Source of the DNA: Roseimaritima sediminicola
GTDB taxonomy: Bacteria; Planctomycetota; Planctomycetia; Pirellulales; Pirellulaceae
Assembly (NCBI RefSeq): GCF_009618275.1
Contig: NZ_WIAD01000037.1
Coordinates: 1-58,554, forward strand
Length of the DNA stretch: 58,554 nt
Direction: 5' to 3'
A program made the position numbers and the translations under genes. The notes below the pieces were generated by a model. The model worked only from the letters and a program-made list of their open reading frames with translations. It was not told the origin of the DNA and did no database searches. Positions 17,203 through 26,700 of this stretch are shown piece after piece. Each line of letters starts with the position of its first letter. The stretch's first letter is position 1.

Positions 17203-19032
17203 ATGCCCCTGGTCACCCTCGAAGAATTATCGATCGGATTCCGCGGCCCACCGTTGCTGGACGAGGTCTCCGCGAAGATTGAATCCGGCCAACGCATCGG
17301 CCTGCTCGGACGCAACGGCGCCGGCAAGACGACCCTGATGAAGTTGTTGGCCGGCGAGCTCGAGCCCGACGGCGGCAAAATCCTTTTCGAAGCCGGAACC
17401 CGCGTGGCCCGCCTGGTTCAGGATGTACCGCGAGAATTAACCGGTTCGATCCATGATGTCGTCGCCGCCGGCTTGGACGAGGACGACACGAGCGAACCCT
17501 GGCAACAGGAGCATCGTTTGGAACGCGTGCTGGCCGAGATGGAACTGGATCCGGCGGGCAGCTTCGAAACGCTTTCCAGTGGCATGAAGCGTCGGGTACT
17601 GCTCGCTCAAGCCCTGGTGGCCCAGCCGCACCTGTTGCTGCTGGACGAGCCGACGAACCATCTCGACATCGCGTCGATCCTGTGGCTGGAAAACTTCCTC
17701 GATCGCTGGGACGGCACGCTGCTGTTCATCACCCACGACCGTTCTTTCCTGCAGCGGCTGGCCAACCGGATCTGGGAAATCGACCGCGGCAAACTGTTCG
17801 ATTGGTCCTGCGACTACCAGACGTTCCTACAGCGCAAAGAAGCCGCTTTGGCAGCCGAAGAAAAACAGAACGCCTTGTTCGATAAACGGCTGGCCGAAGA
17901 GGAAGCCTGGATTCGCCAGGGCATCAAGGCTCGGCGAACCCGCAACGAAGGACGCGTCCGCGCACTGAAAGCCATGCGTGTCGAGCGCAGCGAGCGGCGC
18001 AAGACCGAGGGCACGGCCAAACTACAGATCCAGGAAGCGATGCGCAGCGGCGCGTTGGTCGCCGAAGTCAAAAACATCTCCTTTGCGTACGGCGACCGAC
18101 GAATCGTCGAGGACTTTTCGACGACGCTGATGCGCGGCGACAAGGTCGGCATCATCGGTCCCAACGGAGTCGGCAAAACGACGCTGCTGAAATTAATTCT
18201 CGGCCAGCTCCAACCACAGTCCGGCTCGGTCCGCACCGGCTCCAACGTGCGGATCGCGTACTTTGATCAGTTGCGTGACCAATTGGACCCCGAACGCTCT
18301 GTCCAAGACAACGTCGCCGACGGCAGCGACCGCGTGCGGATCGGCGAAACCACCAAGCACGTGATCGGATACCTGCAGGATTTTCTGTTCACGCCCGAGC
18401 GAGCCCGAACGCCGGTGCGGTTTCTGAGCGGGGGCGAACGCAATCGCGTGCTGCTGGCCAAACTGATGACCAAACCGGCCAACGTGATCGTGCTGGACGA
18501 ACCGACCAACGACCTGGACAGCGAAACGCTCGAGATGCTCGAAGAACAGGTCTCGCAGTTCAACGGTACGGTCCTGTTGGTCAGCCACGACCGAACCTTT
18601 TTGAACAACGTCGTCACCAGCACGATCGTGTTTGAAGACGACGGCGTGAATGAGTACGTCGGCGGTTACGACGATTGGCAGCGGGTCGTCCGTCAGCGGC
18701 AGGCTGAAGCGGCGGACAAGGCCGCCGCCACACAGTCGAGCAAGCGGACCGCCAAACCGGCCGCCGGCGGGCAAACCGCAAAATCGTCGGCCGCGCCGGA
18801 TCAGCCGCGGCGGCTGAGTTTTAAAGAGAAGCACGAGCTGGAAAAACTGCCCGAGCAGATCGAACAGCTCGAGGCCGAGATCGCTCGCTTGCACGCCGCG
18901 ATGGCCGAGCCGGACTACTACAAACAACCCGGCGAGGTGCAAGCCGACAACCAACAACGCGTGTCGCAGCTGGAAGCGGAACTCGCCGCCGCCTACGCCC
19001 GCTGGGAAGAACTGGAAGCCTGCCAGCATTGA
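17203..19032 (+). CDS. uup: ABC-F family ATPase, Uup type
   Basis: The protein has 609 residues and two ABC ATPase domains with no membrane segment. Domain 1: Walker A GRNGAGKTT (36-44), signature LSSGMKRR, Walker B LLLLDEPTNHLD. Domain 2: Walker A GPNGVGKTT, signature LSGGERNR, Walker B VIVLDEPTNDLD. A charged linker with KARRTRNEGRVRALKAMRVE joins them, and the C-terminal 80 residues form the coiled coil typical of Uup (LEKLPEQIEQLEAEIARLHA). The 'TNxLD' boxes and linker are ABC-F hallmarks. ABC-F proteins act at the ribosome E site; Uup is implicated in ribosome function and in precise excision of transposons. The gene stands alone. Confidence 0.93.
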   Translation: MPLVTLEELSIGFRGPPLLDEVSAKIESGQRIGLLGRNGAGKTTLMKLLAGELEPDGGKILFEAGTRVARLVQDVPRELTGSIHDVVAAGLDEDDTSEPWQQEHRLERVLAEMELDPAGSFETLSSGMKRRVLLAQALVAQPHLLLLDEPTNHLDIASILWLENFLDRWDGTLLFITHDRSFLQRLANRIWEIDRGKLFDWSCDYQTFLQRKEAALAAEEKQNALFDKRLAEEEAWIRQGIKARRTRNEGRVRALKAMRVERSERRKTEGTAKLQIQEAMRSGALVAEVKNISFAYGDRRIVEDFSTTLMRGDKVGIIGPNGVGKTTLLKLILGQLQPQSGSVRTGSNVRIAYFDQLRDQLDPERSVQDNVADGSDRVRIGETTKHVIGYLQDFLFTPERARTPVRFLSGGERNRVLLAKLMTKPANVIVLDEPTNDLDSETLEMLEEQVSQFNGTVLLVSHDRTFLNNVVTSTIVFEDDGVNEYVGGYDDWQRVVRQRQAEAADKAAATQSSKRTAKPAAGGQTAKSSAAPDQPRRLSFKEKHELEKLPEQIEQLEAEIARLHAAMAEPDYYKQPGEVQADNQQRVSQLEAELAAAYARWEELEACQH

Positions 19033-19163
19033 TCGGCAAGTTTTCCTTGCACTTCCCGCTGCCAACTGCTCTACAATGAAGGGCCCCCTACCACCGACCG
19101 ATGTGGCCTTGCCTCCACATCCGCCGGGGCCTCCCTCCTTCTTACCAGTGGTTAGCAGCGACC

Positions 19164-21842
19164 ATGCGAACCTCGTTTTGGTGTTGGTATTCTTCGGCCG
19201 CGACGTTCTGTTTGCTTCTTTCGCTGGTGGCGAGCCCTGTTTCGCTGGCGGCGAACCCTCGAGCCGAAGCCCGGTCCGCCGGCGCCGCGGATTCGGTTCC
19301 CGCCGGCCTGCAGCTGCTGTACGATTTCCGCACCGCTTCCGGACCGGTGATCGCCAACGGGGCGCCGAACGGCGAGAAACTGGATCTCAAAGCGGCTCGG
19401 CCCCGTGACGTTCGCAGCGGGGATGCGGCGTGGCAACTGCAGGCCCCGACGCAGATTCGCTCCACGGCGCCGCCGCGGGCGTTTGTCCGCGCCGTCAAGA
19501 AGTCCGGCGAGTTGACAATCGAAGCCTGGCTGCGCACGGCCCGGCTCGATCAAACCGGTCCGGCCCGGATCGTCACGCTCTCGGGCGACACCAGCAACCG
19601 CAACCTCACCCTGGGCCAGGACGGCAAACGGTTCGACGTCCGAATGCGGACCAGCAAAACCGGCCGCAACGGCGTCCCCTCGCTGTCCTCACCGGACGGC
19701 ACGGTGCGACGGGACTGGACGCACGTCTTGTACACCCACGACCGCGGCGGCCGCTCGCGAATGTACCTCGACGGCGTGCAGGTCGCTTCCGCCGATGTCG
19801 GTCGCACGCTAGCCGGCTGGGACGAATCCTATCACCTGATGATCGGCGACGAAGCGGGCGGCGGACGAGCTTGGCAGGGCGCGATCCGCTTTCTGGCGCT
19901 TTACAACCGAGCCCTCCCGCCGGATGAAGTGGCCGGCCGATTCCAGGCGGGTCCCGACCTACCCTCGCCCGAGCAGCAAACCGAGAACCGATCCTTGCAA
20001 GCTTTCGATCGAACGGTCGCCAGAGTGCTGGCCAAAAATTGCTTGGAATGCCACGATCCGGCCAATCGACAAGGCGGGCTGGACCTATCGCAACAAATCG
20101 CCGCGGCGACGGGCGGAGACAGTGGGCCGGCCATCGTGCCCGGCAAACCCGAAGAGAGTTCGGTGTGGTTGGCCGTCGAAAGCGACGACATGCCTCACGA
20201 ACGCCCCCCGCTGTCGCCCGACGACAAACAGGCCCTGAAACAATGGATCGCCAGCGGTGCCCAGTGGTCGATCGATGTCATCGATCCCGCGTTGTACCTT
20301 CACGACGGACGCACCGACCAGTTGTGGGTCCAGCGTTTGACGGTCGATGAGTACATTCGCACGGTGGCCGATTCTGTGGGCGTGGACATCGCCCGCGAAG
20401 CCACCGCGATGTTGCCCCCGGACCTGCGTGCCGACGGCTTTGCCAATACGGCCTATAACCTGAACGTGGACCTCAAGCACGTCGAAGCCTACGCCACACT
20501 GGCCCAGCAGATCGTGGCCAAGATGGACGTCGATGCCTTTGCCAAACGGTTTACGAACAGCCGGAAACTGATCGACGACAATATGCGAAAATTGTCCGAG
20601 GACATGGGGCGCTGGGTCCTGCGAGGTCCGCTGGAGCCGCACGAGGTCGACCTGTACCGCGGCATTTCCACCACCGTGGCCAGCAGCGGCGGTGACTTCA
20701 CCGAAGCCGTGCGGTTCATGCTCGAAGCGATGCTCCAGTCGCCGCGTTTTATCTATCGCATCGAACATCAACCGGCCGAAGGATCGTGGACCGTCAGCGA
20801 TCACGAACTGGCCGTTCGGATCAGTTACATCCTGTGGGGCGGCCCGCCGGATGAGAAACTGTTTCGGGCCGCTCGCGATGGCAAGCTGAATCCCGAGCAA
20901 GTCGCCGCTCACGTCGACCGGATGTTGAAGGATCCGCGGGCGGCCCAGCGAGCAGAGCAGTTCGCCACGCAGTGGTTGAACCTGAACCGGTTGGGCAACC
21001 TGCAACCGAGCGCCGCCCGGTTTCCCAACTGGGATCCCGGTCTGGCCCAGGACATGCGTGAGGAAACGCTGGCCTTGTTTCATCGGGTGGCGTGGCAGGA
21101 GGACCGTCCCCTGGCCGAATTATTGAATGCCCAAGAAACCTATGTCACCGGCGCGTTGGCCGAGCACTACCGATTGCAAGGCCGCCGTGAAAAGATCGAA
21201 CCGCCGCCGGGCGCGGCACAGGATCGCCAGTGGTACCGCGTGGATCTGAGCGACGACCCGACGCGCGGCGGCCTGCTGACGCACGGCAGCGTATTGACCG
21301 TCGGCGGCGACGAAGCGTCGATGGTCTCGCGCGGATTGTTCTTGCTGCACGACTTGCTGCGCGGCGTGGTGAACGACCCGCCGCCCTGCGTCGACACCAC
21401 TCCGGTGCCCACCCAGAAAGGACTGACCCAGCGCAAAATCGCCATGCAGCGGGTCGCCAACACGGCCTGCGGTGGATGTCACAAACGCTTTGAACCGCTG
21501 GCCTATGGCTTGGAACGCTACGACGGCCTGGGCACCTTCCACACCGAAGACGAACACGGCAACCCGCTGCGCGAAGACGGCGCGGTTCAGATCCCCGGCA
21601 GCGGCCAGCCACAGGCCTACGAAACCACACAGCAGCTGGCCCAGTTGCTCGCGGCCAGTGACCGGGTGCAGGACACGCTGTGCTGGAAGCTGGCGCAGTT
21701 TGCCGTCGGCCGGCCGCTGACGGCCGCCGATGCCCCGGTGATGCAGCAGGTGTGTGAAAGTTCGCAAGCGGCCGGCGGCAGCTACCGCGATGTGATCCGT
21801 GCGATTGTGTTAAGTGATTTGGTTCGAAAAACCCGTCCCTAG
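19164..21842 (+). CDS. Planctomycete cytochrome c protein: LamG + PSD1-type haem + DUF1587/1595/1592/1588/1585
   Basis: The protein has 892 residues. The ATG giving MRTSFWCWYSSAATFCLLLS starts a signal peptide; a start 21 codons earlier lacks one. Order: LamG-like domain (about 50-260), planctomycete cytochrome c domain with haem motif CLECH, then the helical DUF1587/1595 region (LTVDEYIRTVADSVG), DUF1592 (FRFMLEAMLQSPRFIYRIEH-like), DUF1588 (containing a second CxxCH, CGGCH) and DUF1585 at the end. Such proteins are exported, bind c-type haem, and are always found with a DUF1552 partner; their substrate is unknown, and polysaccharide or sulfated-polymer use has been suggested. The DUF1552 gene follows after 11 bases, confirming the pair as one operon. 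Confidence 0.9.
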   Translation: MRTSFWCWYSSAATFCLLLSLVASPVSLAANPRAEARSAGAADSVPAGLQLLYDFRTASGPVIANGAPNGEKLDLKAARPRDVRSGDAAWQLQAPTQIRSTAPPRAFVRAVKKSGELTIEAWLRTARLDQTGPARIVTLSGDTSNRNLTLGQDGKRFDVRMRTSKTGRNGVPSLSSPDGTVRRDWTHVLYTHDRGGRSRMYLDGVQVASADVGRTLAGWDESYHLMIGDEAGGGRAWQGAIRFLALYNRALPPDEVAGRFQAGPDLPSPEQQTENRSLQAFDRTVARVLAKNCLECHDPANRQGGLDLSQQIAAATGGDSGPAIVPGKPEESSVWLAVESDDMPHERPPLSPDDKQALKQWIASGAQWSIDVIDPALYLHDGRTDQLWVQRLTVDEYIRTVADSVGVDIAREATAMLPPDLRADGFANTAYNLNVDLKHVEAYATLAQQIVAKMDVDAFAKRFTNSRKLIDDNMRKLSEDMGRWVLRGPLEPHEVDLYRGISTTVASSGGDFTEAVRFMLEAMLQSPRFIYRIEHQPAEGSWTVSDHELAVRISYILWGGPPDEKLFRAARDGKLNPEQVAAHVDRMLKDPRAAQRAEQFATQWLNLNRLGNLQPSAARFPNWDPGLAQDMREETLALFHRVAWQEDRPLAELLNAQETYVTGALAEHYRLQGRREKIEPPPGAAQDRQWYRVDLSDDPTRGGLLTHGSVLTVGGDEASMVSRGLFLLHDLLRGVVNDPPPCVDTTPVPTQKGLTQRKIAMQRVANTACGGCHKRFEPLAYGLERYDGLGTFHTEDEHGNPLREDGAVQIPGSGQPQAYETTQQLAQLLAASDRVQDTLCWKLAQFAVGRPLTAADAPVMQQVCESSQAAGGSYRDVIRAIVLSDLVRKTRP

Positions 21843-21853
21843 GAACTGTATTC

Positions 21854-23290
21854 ATGGCTCGCGTTCGTTTTCATCGTCGAACGATGCTGCGTGGCATCGG
21901 TGCCAGCGTTATCGGTTTGCCGCTGTTGGAGGAGATGCTGCTGTCGAGCGCCGTGGCGGCTCCGGCCAAGGCCGTGGCCAGCCAGCAGGTGCCGGTGCGA
22001 GCCTTCAACGTGTTCTTCGGCCTAGGCATTCCGGCGCCGCTACAGAGCGAAGGTTTTGATGGCGTGTTGGAACCGCTGAAGCCGCTGCGGGACAAGCTGC
22101 TGTTTTTGCAGAACGTCGACCAGGTTCGCTGCGACGAATCGGGGATCAACGCGCACTTTGATGGGGCCAGCGGAGCGTTCACCGCCGAACCGCCCAGTGG
22201 CGAAGCCAAAGCCGGCGGGCCGTCGATCGACCAGGTGGTCCGGCACGCGCACTACCCCCAGGGCCTCCCCGCCGGAATGGTTTCGACCCTCGTCGGTGGT
22301 ACCTTCTTTCGCCGCAGCCGCGTCAGCCGCTACGTGCATTCCTACAACGCCGACGGGACGGTCGCCGCGACCATGCAGGAGAAGCCGCGAGATCTGTTCG
22401 ACCGGGTGTTCGGCCAAGTGGCCGTGGAAGGGGCCGGCGGCGACGCCCGCGAACAACGCCTGCGGCGCAGCGTCCTGGACGCGGTGGTCGACCAGTACCG
22501 TTTCTACACCGGCGGCCGCTCGCCACTGGGACAAGCCTCGCGGTCGCGGGTGGCCGACCACCTGGACCGCATCCGCGAATTCGAACAGCGGGCCTTCGAG
22601 ATGCCCCACGTTCTCGAGGATGCTCCGCCCCTGCCGCCGCAGAGCACGGTCGCCCACGGTGGCATCGCCGACCCCGGCGGTGAAGGCATCGACATCACCC
22701 TGGAGCAACTGGTCACCGAATGGCGGTTGATGGCCGACCTGTACGCTCTGGCCATCCAGATGGATCGCGTGCGTTTCGGATCCCTGACCTTCCTGGCCGC
22801 GGGAGAACGCATCCGTCTGACCGGCGACTACCGCTACGACGATCGCTTGGTCTACCGGTTCGACGACGCCGCCCAGTTGAACGCCTCGGGCAGCGCGGGC
22901 TGCAGCCACGAGTGGTGGCATAAGTTCAACCCCAAGAAGAAGAACGAAGCTCTCCGCGCCCACGCCCACATGAAGATGCGCGAGGTCGCGTACTTCCTCC
23001 GGCGGCTGGACGAAACGATCGAAGCCAACGGCAAATCGATTCTGGAAAACTCGCTGATCACGATTTCCACCGAATCCGGCGACGGCCGCCACAACGACGT
23101 CAAACGAGAGCTTTCCGGTGTGTTCCACGCCGTGAGCGGTGCCGGCGGACGGCTGAAAACCGGCCGGACGCTGGACGTCAAAGCCGAAGGGATCGACGTG
23201 TACAACACGATGTTGGCGGCCCTGGACGTGCCCACGCGGCTGGGCCAGAAACCTCGAGACCACCAAATGGTCGACGCCATTCGAGCGTAG
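21854..23290 (+). CDS. DUF1552 domain protein with twin-arginine-like signal
   Basis: The protein has 478 residues, the usual DUF1552 length. The N-terminus HRRTMLRGIGASVIGLPLLE fits a Tat signal. Family landmarks follow: FFGLGIPAPLQ, LEPLKPLRDKLLFLQNVDQ, SIDQVVRHAH, and late SAGCSHEWWHK and ILENSLITISTESGDGRHN, resembling the sulfatase/alkaline-phosphatase-like fold suggested for DUF1552/DUF1501. It is transcribed with the preceding cytochrome c protein (GGAA ribosome site inside the 11-base gap). The pair probably works in the periplasm as a redox-linked hydrolytic unit. The biochemical role is unproven in any organism I know of. Confidence 0.9.
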   Translation: MARVRFHRRTMLRGIGASVIGLPLLEEMLLSSAVAAPAKAVASQQVPVRAFNVFFGLGIPAPLQSEGFDGVLEPLKPLRDKLLFLQNVDQVRCDESGINAHFDGASGAFTAEPPSGEAKAGGPSIDQVVRHAHYPQGLPAGMVSTLVGGTFFRRSRVSRYVHSYNADGTVAATMQEKPRDLFDRVFGQVAVEGAGGDAREQRLRRSVLDAVVDQYRFYTGGRSPLGQASRSRVADHLDRIREFEQRAFEMPHVLEDAPPLPPQSTVAHGGIADPGGEGIDITLEQLVTEWRLMADLYALAIQMDRVRFGSLTFLAAGERIRLTGDYRYDDRLVYRFDDAAQLNASGSAGCSHEWWHKFNPKKKNEALRAHAHMKMREVAYFLRRLDETIEANGKSILENSLITISTESGDGRHNDVKRELSGVFHAVSGAGGRLKTGRTLDVKAEGIDVYNTMLAALDVPTRLGQKPRDHQMVDAIRA

Positions 23291-23326
23291 AGGGTCGCGG
23301 ACCCCGTTCGCATCCATTGTCGTAGC

Positions 23327-23493
23327 TGAACTCGCCAGAGTTTGGACGGGGCGGAGGTTTGCGCTTGCGCACCGGCGCGCCCGGGCGGCTGAAGCCTGGA
23401 CTCCAGCGCTGGAGTCTAGCCTTTAGGCGATTTGCGGCCGGCACACCGGGCGGCTGAAGCCTGGACTCCAGCGCCCCCAAAGTCTGGCGACGT
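23327..23493. repeat. Dispersed intergenic repeat (ctggagtc family), two stacked copies
   Basis: Between the DUF1552 gene and the convergent phosphoesterase gene, the element gtcgtagctgaactcgccag plus agtttgg is followed by ggctgaagcctggactccag and its near-inverted copy gctggagtctagcctttagg, then a second ggctgaagcctggactccag. The pairing arms make it a plausible shared terminator. Confidence 0.65.
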
Positions 23494-23496
23494 CGG

Positions 23497-25518
23497 CTAC
23501 TCCGCTACCGGCACCAGCGTCGCTCCGCGGCCTAGCAAGCCGTGGTGGGCCGTGGAGCTGTGGTCCAGCACGAACGGTCCGATGCTGCGGTTCAGGTGCA
23601 ACAGCAAACGCGTATCCGACTGCGGCGCAAGTCGCCGGGCCGGTTCGAAGTCGCCGGAATAGACCGCCGCGGCCGACAGACGCACCTCGTCGATCGCTCC
23701 GGCAAAGCTCCGCGTCGGCTGGCCACCGCCGTCGGGATCGGCACCGACGTACAGCGGCAGGTCGTTGGTCCGGCGTTTGCCTTTGGCCGGCGTCGTCGCC
23801 ACCTGTTTGCCATCGACGTAGAACGCCACCTGCTGGCCGTCGAATACGCCCGCCAAATGCGTCCAGCGATCCTTGACCAGCGGCGCGCCGGCGGCCGCCG
23901 AAACGTACGAACCGCCCACGTGAATATCAAACTTGGGTACCCCTTCGTTCATAAAGATCGCGAACTCCGACTGCTGCGTCTTAGCGACGATGGCTCGATT
24001 GCCGGTCAAATCGCTCGGCCGTACCCAGGCCTCCAGCGTCAGCGGACCGGTGGGGATCTTCAAGCCTTTCGAAGGCACACGAACGGCCGAGGCGTCTCCG
24101 TCGACTCGCAGACACTGATTCACCTCGGCGGAAAAATAATCTGCCGGGACGCCAGCCAATTGCAGGCCCAGCGGGGTTTCGGTTTCGGGCAACCGGATCC
24201 GCGCCGATTGACCGACGTATTCCAGGTCGACCCGCACGCGCGGCAGGGACACATCGCGGCTGTCGATCGCTTGCCGCCGCACCTGCACCGGCACCGTGAT
24301 CGCTTGGCCCGGTTCGATTTCAAAGTGGTAGTGATCCAGCGATGAGGACCAATTGCGACCGGCCGCCAGCGACAACGTGCCCTCGACGCGACGCTCGCAG
24401 GGATTGTGAAGCTGCAGGATCGTCTGGCCGCTGACCGAACCATCCAGATTCAACATCAGATCGTTGGCCGTCTCGGTGGGCACGATCGAGCGAGCTTTGG
24501 CGATCTGTTCACGAAACTCGGGGGTGAACTCCTTGGGGTCGATCACGGCACCGATGGGCAGGGCCGACACGCTGTAACTGTCCGGACGCACGGTGACCAG
24601 ATTCAAATGATGCAGGTAGCCCGCGTCGGGAATCTCGGCCGAAAGGTGCCCCCCGGTGGTCGCCAGGGTGTAGTAGGCGATCCCGTCCTTGGCGCCGTCG
24701 AAGCGCATCCGGTGGATGTGTCCGGCAAACACGGCACTGACATTGCCGGCGGCTTTCAATTTTTCATGCACCACATCCCAGTTGCCACCGGCATAGCCGC
24801 GACCGATCCAGCGGGGATGATGCAGGAACACGAACACGTGTTGTTGGTCGGCCAATTGCTCGAGAGCCTGCTGCAGGAACTCCAGCTGTTCGTCGCTCAT
24901 CGTTTGCAGCTTGCCGCTGTTGAATCCTTTCTGGTTGGTCGCCGGGTCGCCTTCGTCGCTGTACAGGACGATGAAGCCGGCGTTCTTGTGCCGAAACGAG
25001 TACCACAGCGGCCCGAAGTGCTTTTCGTAATTGCTCTCGTGCTGGCCTTCGGGAGCCGGTCCCGGGCCGCGCCAATACACGTCGTGGTTTCCGGCTACGG
25101 GGAACCAACGCATGTTCAAACCGTTCATGACCGCTTTGTAAGCTTTCATTTGCGGCAGCCATTCTTCGCTGGTGTTGTAGCCCTGAATCAAGTCGCCCAC
25201 GGTCATCACCAGATCGGGATCCAGCAGGTTCGTATCGCGAACGGCTTGCTCCAGAACGCGCAAGCCTTCGGGAGGGCCGCCGGTGCGGTCGCCGTAGACG
25301 ACGAAATGAAAGACGTCTTCCTGCTTGGCCAACGGCAGAACGCGCGCCTGCACGCGGGTAGTAAAGGGCGCCTCGCCCGGCGGGTGAGGATGATCGTGAC
25401 CGTGGTCGTGATCGTGGTCGGCGGAAGCGTTGTCAGCGGCGGTAGGCGGATGGGCGGTGGCCACCGAACCAACACCCAGCAGACAGAGCGGGACCAGAAA
25501 AACGGCTAGATATCGCAT
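23497..25518 (-). CDS. Secreted metallophosphoesterase with C-terminal LamG domain
   Basis: The protein has 673 residues from the ATG giving MRYLAVFLVPLCLLGVG, which starts a signal peptide. A His/Asp-rich stretch (DHDHDHGHDHPHP) follows immediately. The calcineurin-like phosphoesterase domain (about 65-310) shows VVYGDRTGG, VGDLIQGYN, GNHD, FLHHPRW and GHIHRM, all five metal-ligand boxes. A middle beta-rich region leads to a LamG domain (about 465-640) with LTLEAWVRPSDL and IDEVRLSAAAVY. It is predicted to be an extracellular or periplasmic phosphatase or phosphodiesterase with a binding module. The His-rich linker could load or scavenge metal for the site. It stands alone. Confidence 0.87.
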   Translation of the reverse strand: MRYLAVFLVPLCLLGVGSVATAHPPTAADNASADHDHDHGHDHPHPPGEAPFTTRVQARVLPLAKQEDVFHFVVYGDRTGGPPEGLRVLEQAVRDTNLLDPDLVMTVGDLIQGYNTSEEWLPQMKAYKAVMNGLNMRWFPVAGNHDVYWRGPGPAPEGQHESNYEKHFGPLWYSFRHKNAGFIVLYSDEGDPATNQKGFNSGKLQTMSDEQLEFLQQALEQLADQQHVFVFLHHPRWIGRGYAGGNWDVVHEKLKAAGNVSAVFAGHIHRMRFDGAKDGIAYYTLATTGGHLSAEIPDAGYLHHLNLVTVRPDSYSVSALPIGAVIDPKEFTPEFREQIAKARSIVPTETANDLMLNLDGSVSGQTILQLHNPCERRVEGTLSLAAGRNWSSSLDHYHFEIEPGQAITVPVQVRRQAIDSRDVSLPRVRVDLEYVGQSARIRLPETETPLGLQLAGVPADYFSAEVNQCLRVDGDASAVRVPSKGLKIPTGPLTLEAWVRPSDLTGNRAIVAKTQQSEFAIFMNEGVPKFDIHVGGSYVSAAAGAPLVKDRWTHLAGVFDGQQVAFYVDGKQVATTPAKGKRRTNDLPLYVGADPDGGGQPTRSFAGAIDEVRLSAAAVYSGDFEPARRLAPQSDTRLLLHLNRSIGPFVLDHSSTAHHGLLGRGATLVPVAE

Positions 25519-25678
25519 GCAGAACCAACGCAGGAGGGTGGGAGGGAGGGAGGGCGGAGAAATCGTCGCCTTCAAGTTTATACCGACGGCTCGCCGGATG
25601 TTTAAGTGCTGGCCTACAATCAACGAGCTTTAAACCGCGGAACTTCATCCGCCCTTCATCGTGGCTTTGTCCAGTGGC

Positions 25679-26314
25679 ATGATCGAACTTCGCGACGTCA
25701 GTATCCGCTCAGGTAGTTTTCGGCTGGCCGACCTCCGGCTGAGGGTCGCCGGTGGCCAATACGTGGCCTTGATGGGCAAGAGCGGAGCGGGCAAGACGAC
25801 GATTCTGGAAGCGATCTGCGGCCTGCGGCGCATCGAACGCGGCAGGATTTACGTGGACGAAACCGACGTTACGGATTGGCAGCCGGGCGACCGCCGGCTC
25901 GGTTACGTGCCGCAGGACCGAGCCTTGTTTCCGGCGATGACCGTTCGCGAACATCTGCACTTTGCCCTCCGGCTGCGCCGTGTCGACCGCCATCACCGCG
26001 AGGCTCGGACGGCCGAACTGGCGCGGTTGTTGGGCCTCGAGGAACTGCTGGACCGGACTCCGGGAGGGCTCAGCGGCGGCGAAGCTCAACGCGTGGCGCT
26101 CGGCCGGGCCCTCTCCTTCAAACCCCGCGTGTTGCTGATGGATGAACCGCTCAGCGGCCTGGACGAAACCGCCCGCCGGGACCTGCAAGCGGTGCTGGTC
26201 CAGTTAAAGCAAGAAACCGAAATCACCGTCATACACGTGACGCATCACGCCCCGGAAGCCCTCGCCCTGGCCGACCGGATCGTGCGACTGGAACAGGGAC
26301 AGCTGGAAAAATAG
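25679..26314 (+). CDS. ABC transporter ATP-binding protein, ModC/CysA-like, without permease
   Basis: The protein has 211 residues from the ATG giving MIELRDVSIRSGSF. A single ABC ATPase domain holds Walker A GKSGAGKTT, Q-loop GYVPQDRALFPAMTV, signature LSGGEAQRVALGRAL, Walker B VLLMDEPLSGLD and switch VTHH. The Q-loop and signature resemble molybdate, sulfate and spermidine importer ATPases, but the regulatory C-terminal domain of those is absent. No permease or binding-protein gene adjoins it. The only possible partner is a 36-codon membrane peptide 35 bases downstream. It may serve a permease encoded elsewhere. Confidence 0.85.
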   Translation: MIELRDVSIRSGSFRLADLRLRVAGGQYVALMGKSGAGKTTILEAICGLRRIERGRIYVDETDVTDWQPGDRRLGYVPQDRALFPAMTVREHLHFALRLRRVDRHHREARTAELARLLGLEELLDRTPGGLSGGEAQRVALGRALSFKPRVLLMDEPLSGLDETARRDLQAVLVQLKQETEITVIHVTHHAPEALALADRIVRLEQGQLEK

Positions 26315-26349
26315 AATACGGTCAACACTGCGGTGCAAAGTACAACGGC

Positions 26350-26460
26350 ATGACGGGCCGCTCCAACACCGGCGCGATCGTGCTGTACGTGCTGGGTTCG
26401 ACCCTGATCGGTCTGATCGCCGCCGTGGCTCTGGCCGTGATGCTGTTCACCCTGGGGTAG
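26350..26460 (+). CDS. Putative 36-residue single-span membrane peptide
   Basis: A small frame (MTGRSNTGAIVLYVLGSTLI and on to GLIAAVALAVMLFTLG-stop) has a short polar N-terminus and one hydrophobic span of about 24 residues. It lies in the same direction just downstream of the ABC ATPase gene, as small membrane subunits often do. There is no clear ribosome site, so the call rests on composition and position only. Confidence 0.45.
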   Translation: MTGRSNTGAIVLYVLGSTLIGLIAAVALAVMLFTLG

Positions 26461-26469
26461 GTGCGAGTC

Positions 26470-26568
26470 CGGCGATGGCGCTGGAGTCTAGCCTTTAGGC
26501 GATTGCAGTCGGCACTTTTGGATGCAGTACCTCGGAGCGGCTAAAGCCTGGACTCCAGCGATCAAACG
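26470..26568. repeat. Dispersed intergenic repeat (ctggagtc family)
   Basis: The element gctggagtctagcctttagg plus cgatt and the near-inverted ggctaaagcctggactccag can pair. The same family is found at 14054, 23327, 44469 and 58488. Confidence 0.65.
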
Positions 26569-26570
26569 GT

Positions 26571-26700
26571 GGCGACTCTGTTACTTTCGGCGGAGCGAAA
26601 GGCGACACTACTACTTTCGGCGGAGCGAAAGGCGACTCTGTTACTTTCGGCGGAGCGAAAGGCGACTCTGCTACTTTCGGCGGAGCGAAAGGCGACACTA
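26571..26700. repeat. Hairpin repeat array, 30-bp period, 4.3 copies
   Basis: The unit ggcgactctgttactttcgg plus cggagcgaaa is repeated in tandem with few changes. Its core actttcggcggagcgaaagg is the reverse complement of the core in the arrays at 34315 and 36847. The last partial copy supplies the stop codon of the FHA-EAL gene. Confidence 0.9.

Noticed and set aside
26571-26700. Possible CRISPR array (regular repeats)
   Set aside because: The period is 30 bp with no unique spacers between the repeats; the same holds for the arrays at 34315, 36847 and 44244. No cas genes are present.
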